NCBI GenBank assembly: GCA_900618425.1
Contig: UZAN01044531.1
Coordinates: 15,614-27,086 of the forward strand
Source of the DNA: Echinostoma caproni
Lineage: Eukaryota; Platyhelminthes; Trematoda; Plagiorchiida; Echinostomatidae
DNA: 11,473 nucleotides
Reading direction: 5' to 3'
Position 1 is the first letter of the stretch; each line of letters opens with the position of its first letter. Shown here one piece after another: positions 7,746 through 11,473 of this stretch. The notes beneath the pieces are model-generated. The model was given only the letters and a program-made list of their open reading frames with translations. It was not told where the DNA came from and searched no databases. Made by a program: the position numbers and the translations under genes.

Positions 7746-7904
7746 CATCAGTCTACATAAATTTGTTATCTTCCGCTTGAATATTCTCTCTCAGCATTCT
7801 GATCTTCATTCTGCTGTTTTATCCGAATGGAGCACCAAAAGTCAGCAACCAAACCAACGCACGAAAATGCATGGTTAATGGTTGTAAGAACTGAACTGAC
7901 CTAT
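7746..7904 (+). other. Probable 3' UTR and tail of the RTE-type element
   Basis: About 160 nt between the restored C-terminal stop and the next recognisable coding block. It ends with an imperfect AACTG tandem (7889-7899), the kind of short simple tail typical of RTE elements. In the broken upstream frame it is translated through to a stop at 7876, but that part shows no RTE resemblance. Confidence 0.45.
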
Positions 7905-7906
7905 TG

Positions 7907-8191
7907 TGTATCTACGCTCAGTGCCATTCTTGCAAGAGGAACTATTGCTTTGCGGAAACAATGGACATTTTAAGAGTCACTGACAAAATAGAACCAATTA
8001 TGGCAATAATCTCAGGTCGGACGACCGTATCAGAATCGTAAGTCAACTATTGGATAGTTCTGGTTGAACAAGTTAAAAACACTGCACTGAGTATCATAGA
8101 AGCATCAAAAGCACAGATCACAATCAATAATTTTTTATGGATTAGCAAAAAACAACTATCTGTCAATCTAACTGAATCGGAATCCGAATGA
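7907..8191 (+). pseudogene. ORF1-like LINE fragment: zinc-site and coiled-coil part
   Basis: One frame, with an internal TAA at 8039-8041 and ending at TGA 8189-8191, reads CIYAQCHSCKRNYCFAETMD (a C-x4-C-x2-C-x4-C cluster that could bind zinc), then ILRVTDKIEPIMAIIS. After the stop comes VEQVKNTALSIIEASKAQI, a heptad-like amphipathic helix, and KKQLSVNLTESESE. A Cys cluster followed by a coiled coil and a short hinge is the architecture of the first ORF (or N-terminal region) of CR1-type LINEs, which binds element RNA. The assignment is an inference from layout rather than from a diagnostic motif. It starts within a few bases of the RTE tail. Confidence 0.4.
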
Positions 8192-8261
8192 AAGAGCATT
8201 TGAGAGCAACAACTTCACAGGTTGAATTTTTTTAAATCGATTAACTCATGCCTCGAACAAG

Positions 8262-8693
8262 ATGGCTTCACTTCATTTGTTGGAACTTACTCATTGCTAC
8301 ACATTACGGCGATCAACGTGTGCAAAACAGCCATTGTTTAAGTCAATTTGGAAACGCGTCTACTATTTACCGGATAAAGTTTTCCTTGTGTGCTTGGATG
8401 ACGTGATTTACACGGCAAAAGCCAAATTGACACCTCTCCAAATTTCCGATATTGTAAGAGTTAACCATCTTCGTTCAAAGTTTATTAAAGATTATTTGAA
8501 AGCTAATCCCCAATTTGATATAGTGAACAACCGAGAGCTTCATCTAAGATCAGAGGTATATTCTGTGCAATACTCACGTGTAATTGGGGTAGATCAATCG
8601 TGCATGGGTTTGAGCACTAACCGACGTTTTGGTCATCTACGTTGCACATGCAATCTCAGTCCAAAAACTGATCAAATTGAGTGCTGTTTTTAG
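8262..8693 (+). CDS. Longest intact open frame (143 codons), possibly LINE ORF1 C-terminal part
   Basis: The longest unbroken frame not explained as an antisense shadow. It begins at ATG 8262 and ends at TAG 8691-8693. Segments are KRVYYLPDKVFLVCLDDVIY (about residues 33-52), AKAKLTPLQISDIVRVNHLR (about 53-72) and FIKDYLKANPQFDIVNNREL (about 75-94). The DxTPLQ-then-basic-helix-then-NxDIVxxNxxL layout resembles the C-terminal region of CR1-type ORF1 proteins (RPDLTPxQ...LR...DxVIxNxxL). The start has no special support, and the frame may begin elsewhere after a shift, since preceding coding-like sequence at 7907-8191 is in another frame. A host exon cannot be excluded. Beyond residue 100 (YSRVIGVDQSCMGLSTN) no resemblance is claimed. 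Confidence 0.4.
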   Translation: MASLHLLELTHCYTLRRSTCAKQPLFKSIWKRVYYLPDKVFLVCLDDVIYTAKAKLTPLQISDIVRVNHLRSKFIKDYLKANPQFDIVNNRELHLRSEVYSVQYSRVIGVDQSCMGLSTNRRFGHLRCTCNLSPKTDQIECCF

Positions 8694-8905
8694 TCCGTAA
8701 TCAAGAGTAGCATTAGTGAGTTTCAGCACCTTTCGAGTATGCACATGGATTGCGAGGAGCGAAAATTTGAAACCAAACATAAATCTCATTGGATTGTTTC
8801 TGGTTTAACAGAGAAACCAATATGGGACAAAACCGTTCATTTCTGGACATTTAACAGTGGAAATGGGGGCAACTTTCCCCCTGTGTGTGTGTGTGTGTGT
8901 GTGTA
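8694..8905 (+). pseudogene. In-frame continuation after TAG, second ORF1-like start
   Basis: The frame of the 143-codon ORF continues open after its stop to TAG at 8903-8905. It reads SVIKSSISEFQHLSSMHMDC, EERKFETKHKSHWIVSGLTE, KPIWDKTVHFW. A Glu/Lys-rich helix followed by IVSGLxE is the hinge seen between the coiled coil and RNA-binding part in LINE ORF1 proteins. Here it lies after, not before, the ORF1 C-terminal-like segment, so if real it would belong to a second copy or to a rearranged element. The last codons are only the GT repeat. Confidence 0.25.
8882..8904. repeat. GT dinucleotide microsatellite
   Basis: A pure TG/GT run of 23 nt between CCCCCTG and AGTTTT. Such runs are polymorphic and often mark the ends of old insertions; here it closes the last coding-like block. 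Confidence 0.97.
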
Positions 8906-9626
8906 GTTTTCAGTTCAAGGAGCTAAAATGAAATCAATAAATTCTATCTGTATGGTTGTTGAACATCGTCGAATCGAGAATGCGCATTAACCCCGATTGT
9001 GAATGGATATACTGTTTCACACAGATGAGCTTGTATTTTAATCTGATTAACGAATAACATTATCAAGAATCTCAAAGAAAACCAGTCTACTAAACTTTGA
9101 TTGAAGGTTACACGTTTTTAGTTTATTGATTGTGCGACAGGAATGCATTACTTGGAACTTATTGTGACCTGGTTGATTTGATCATTTGCTTCAATGTTCT
9201 TCGTCTATGACAGGCTGGAGGCATAAACTATAATAAGTGTATTTTATATCTGTGGAAGACGGCTATAAAAGACGATAATAGATTGGCATCATTGATTGAA
9301 TCATGGAAATAAATTAGGTCAAGGAATGAGATGCATCAGTTTTCTTCCAGACCGCCCCAATTTGGACAATCAACCGGATAGGGGAAAAGCTGAGTCGTTT
9401 GGGGTTTTGAATCGGGTTCGATCGGAAAGCGCTGTGATAGACAGACCGGTGGTCTGGTTTTATTTCTTGAAAACATTTTATGCATAGATTCTATTAAACT
9501 ATAACTGACGTGAAAAAGAAATTCAGAACCCTAGTGCGCAGGAAATGTTTCCTTTTGCACCATACTCAGCTGTTCAGAGACGAGCGGATACTTCATTCTT
9601 TTAACCCACAATCTTACAAAACGCGT
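8906..9626. other. Gene-free stretch with one short inverted repeat
   Basis: No gene or RNA is recognised. CCAGACCGCC (9347-9356) and GGTGGTCTGG (9447-9456) form a 9/10 inverted repeat about 110 bases across, and CAGACC/GGTCTG also fold locally around 9442-9456. An open 63-codon frame (9296-9487) crosses this stretch without motifs. GGTTCGATCGG at about 9415 resembles half of a tRNA B box but does not match GGTTCGANTCC. Confidence 0.45.
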
Positions 9627-9938
9627 GTATATGCACATAATGACCTACGTTTTACAAGAACAATCTGGCAGTGAGCTTGGAGACCGCTCTTTGCTGCGGT
9701 GTTAACAAGTAGAGTTTATCATGACTCTGTACCCCTATTATAAAAGTATCAAAGATTTGAGCTGCTAAATGTCTGTATGCGCTTGGTCCGCTTTTATTCT
9801 CTCGCAAATGCCCGTGGTGATCAACCGATTGAGTCATAAAAGCTTTTTCCCAATTTTCTCCATTCTCTGTTCAGTACTGCTTTTTATTGTCCGCTCGCAC
9901 CCTGTTTACATCTCTATGTGTTCAATAAAAGGAGTTAC
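9627..9938 (+). other. Possible solo-LTR-like segment (promoter plus poly(A) signal)
   Basis: A TATA-like CTATTATAAAAG (TATTATAAAAG 9737-9747) is followed 186 bases later by AATAAA (9923-9928) and GGAGTTACA, so that promoter and polyadenylation signals sit in the order and spacing of an LTR. The outer edges are guesses: TGTATATG at about 9626 for the start and ...TTACA at 9938 for the end would give TG...CA termini and a length of roughly 310 bp. No primer-binding site, gag/pol remnant or target duplication was found, so a solo LTR or coincidence are both open. Confidence 0.3.
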
Positions 9939-10470
9939 AACTTAAAGAAAATGACAACAGTTTAGAACATAAAACTCGCAATGACCTGTTTGAATCCGTC
10001 TGCTTGCTGTCACTGACATCGTCCAACCGAACAACAATTACTGTAAATACCGGGCGCGCGATGATTTACTCCAGTATGTGTGCAGATGTGAATCGGACCC
10101 AATATTAATTTCGCGTATGAAGATACAAACTCCCCAAAACACTTAATTTATTAACTCCTAAAAGCTTTCCTTGGCTGCATACTTTATGTTTAAAGGTATG
10201 TTATGCTGAAAAATAAGAAAGCTCTTGGTATTCAAGTTTTATATATATCGATGATCTTATCATGGTGAGTTTCGTTGTGCCTACAGCAAAGAAGTTACTG
10301 CTTTAAACGCTGCAAATCTTCGTGCAGATATCTCGACCAAATCGGATTTTGATAACGATACAATACGAAATTCACTAGGGAATGAAACCAAATCCTTCTC
10401 CACTTAAATGTAACAAGGATACACAACAAGGGTATTTCAGTCAGCGTCATTACATTACTTCAGAGGCTAC
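9939..10470. other. Gene-free stretch, one short open frame
   Basis: No recognised gene. A + strand frame at about 10255-10407 is open for some 50 codons and reads HGEFRCAYSKEVTALNAANL then RADISTKSDFDNDTIRNSLG before a TAA. It has reasonable composition but no ATG in a useful place, no splice-like ends that stand out, and no family I recognise. Confidence 0.4.
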
Positions 10471-10487
10471 CGGGTAGATGGGTGAAG

Positions 10488-10740
10488 TTACATACTGGCA
10501 ACATGCTCGCGTAGACAGATTTGGCAATGCTGTGTCTGGACAATGTGAAAAATAGCGATCTGATCAGCTAACCAGTAGTCTAACGATTGGTGTGCCTCTA
10601 TCGAACCTGTGAGATCCAGGATCACTTGGGTAGACGGAGTTCGATTGCTGATGAAATCCAACAAGATCGTAACAGTTTCCATGGTGTTCCGACCTTTTGA
10701 TGCACTGTTTTTTGCTCTGCAGACAGTATTATTGTAACAG
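10488..10740 (-). pseudogene. Probable antisense LINE reverse-transcriptase remnant
   Basis: On the minus strand, reading from 10740 downwards, one frame gives NRISEVIRSVTIILSAEQ. A shifted frame then gives SASKGRNTMETVTILLDFIS and QVILDLTGSIEAHQSL. This follows the LINE RT order: a helix before LPxxQxGFxKGRxTxxAIxxLLDxIS, then motif A (VxLDLxGAFDxVxHxxLL) with the FD of motif A replaced by IE. From the Met at 10682 it is open for 64 codons to 10488. The KGRNT style differs from both + strand elements (RSRTTN in the CR1-type copy), so it would be a third insertion in opposite orientation. Motifs B and C were not found further downstream. Confidence 0.45.
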
Positions 10741-10877
10741 ATCTGATTACTTCAGAAATACGATTTACTACCTGCCTAGTATCCGATATTTAGCCATACT
10801 CGCAAGAACTGAGCTGAAATAATGATTGGGATTGCACAACCCACTGATACTTGTTGGTATTTTTTACATGCTATTTA

Positions 10878-10922
10878 CTATTATCCTTATTATTATTACT
10901 ACTACAATTATTATTATATAAT
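10878..10922. repeat. ATT/ACT trinucleotide-rich microsatellite
   Basis: Imperfect runs of TTA/ATT units interrupted by ACTACTAC, ending at TATATAATG. Simple-sequence DNA typical of this type of genome. Confidence 0.85.
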
Positions 10923-11473
10923 GCTGGCGATTCCAGGCTGAAAATTCCAATGTCATGTGAATAATGATATTTTTGCCTTAATTTGAGATAATATCTAACA
11001 TGCACAACAAAAGAAACAGTATGAGCCTAAAAAACAATGTGCGTGAAAAATAGTCGTTGCGCGATTTGTTATTTAGCTGGTTTTTTATTATCATTATATA
11101 TGTATCCATACATTTAACTGCAGATATGTGAAACACCATACTCCTTGTATCCACTTCATTAACTCAAAAAAGCTCATACAGGCCGCATTGATAATGACCA
11201 TTGTTTTCACCTGCTCTTGTTCAGCTGCAAATGCACGCATGTAAAGTCATGTTGAACAAAACTACCATGGGAAGAGCGTATAATGTTCGTCGACCAATGA
11301 TTTTCTGCGGACCATTTAGTTGTGCTATACATTTTAATCTGGATCGAAAGGTGTAATCTCCTAATGTAGGTATTCATTTAGCCATACTAGCGGTTAGAGG
11401 TGCACCCGGAGGGCAGAACATCGTCTAACACTAAGAATGCGCCAACATGTGGCGAAACCCTTTATTTTTTTTT
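10923..11473. other. Gene-free stretch ending in hairpins and a T-run
   Basis: No gene recognised. Near the window end there are two small inverted repeats, GTTAGA/TCTAAC (11393-11398 and 11424-11429) and CGCCA/TGGCG with a 5-nt loop (11440-11444 and 11450-11454). GAAACCC and a run of T to the last base follow. The T-run could be the start of the poly(A) tail of a minus-strand insertion continuing beyond the window, which cannot be judged from here. Confidence 0.4.

Larger units (their letters stand above)
6541..7904 (+). mobile_element. RTE-type LINE, 5'-truncated and inactivated
   Basis: A non-LTR retrotransposon fragment holding the RT domain from just before motif A to the C terminus plus a short 3' tail. 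RTE elements encode one endonuclease-RT polyprotein and have very short 3' ends with simple tandem words; here AACTGAACTGA lies at 7889-7899, close to where coding resemblance to a different element begins. The endonuclease is absent, consistent with 5' truncation during target-primed reverse transcription. Compared with the CR1-type copy at 3471-5335 it keeps frame far better, which suggests more recent insertion. The exact 5' edge (6541-6600) is unclear and no target-site duplication was identified. Confidence 0.85.

Noticed and set aside
9410..9425. tRNA B-box-like GGTTCGATCGG, possible tRNA or SINE
   Set aside because: It does not match GGTTCGANTCC, there is no A box at suitable spacing, and no cloverleaf can be drawn.
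10788..11388. 13-mer ATTTAGCCATACT repeated at 10788-10800 and 11376-11388 (possible LTR or direct repeat)
   Set aside because: One exact 13-base repeat is about what chance gives in a window of this length, and the match does not extend on either side.
11425..11460. Hammerhead-ribozyme-like CTAAGAA ... stem ... GAAA
   Set aside because: The CUGANGA core is mismatched at two invariant positions, the spacing to the stem does not fit, and stems I and III are not visible before the window ends.
1..11473. A novel defence, biosynthetic or regulatory gene system
   Set aside because: No intact multi-gene arrangement, CRISPR array, recombinase or structured operon is present. The recognisable coding content is decayed retrotransposons.

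Overview
The window looks like intergenic or intronic DNA of a flatworm, most probably a trematode (schistosome-like). The evidence is moderately AT-rich sequence with ATT/AAC microsatellites, no bacterial gene organisation, and decayed non-LTR retrotransposons (LINEs) of the CR1-like and RTE-like types that are abundant in trematodes. The species cannot be fixed from the sequence. No intact host protein gene, tRNA, rRNA or CRISPR array is visible.

Layout. Positions 1-300 hold a compound CAC/AAC microsatellite, followed by the best splice-acceptor/donor pair in the window, which would bound a 77-nt exon at 216-292. Positions 300-2850 show no recognisable gene, apart from two small hairpins near 1333-1452, AT-rich trinucleotide tracts near 2180-2280 and one ambiguous base at 2297. 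A 58-codon open frame at 2910-3086 reads protein-like but is not recognised. An AT-rich block at 3292-3381 carries a 60-bp-spaced direct repeat and a 20-bp palindrome.

Positions 3471-5078 are a heavily frameshifted CR1-type LINE reverse-transcriptase gene on the + strand. It can be followed in pieces from the region before the RT to the stop codon of the C terminus. Its YADD/FADD-type catalytic box reads FAAD. A non-coding stretch (5079-6540) follows, with a locally GC-richer block at about 6186-6440. Positions 6541-7745 are a 5'-truncated RTE-type LINE pseudogene, also +. It keeps one frame for about 1.1 kb, broken by nonsense codons and one apparent 1-nt deletion, and ends in a short 3' tail near 7900. 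Directly after it, 7907-8905 holds what I interpret as the ORF1-like (zinc-site plus coiled-coil) part of one or two CR1-type LINEs. This includes the longest intact frame in the window (143 codons, 8262-8693) and runs into a GT microsatellite.

Positions 8906-11473 are mostly featureless. They contain a possible LTR-like promoter/polyadenylation pair (TATA-like at 9737, AATAAA at 9923), a probable antisense reverse-transcriptase remnant (10488-10740, - strand), an ATT microsatellite, and hairpins next to a terminal T-run.

Nothing here works together as an operon or pathway. The coherent story is a layered graveyard of retrotransposons of at least two clades and different apparent ages. I found no convincing new biological system. 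The most useful observations are the LINE remnants spread across frames, which single-ORF inspection would miss, and a few small candidate exons.
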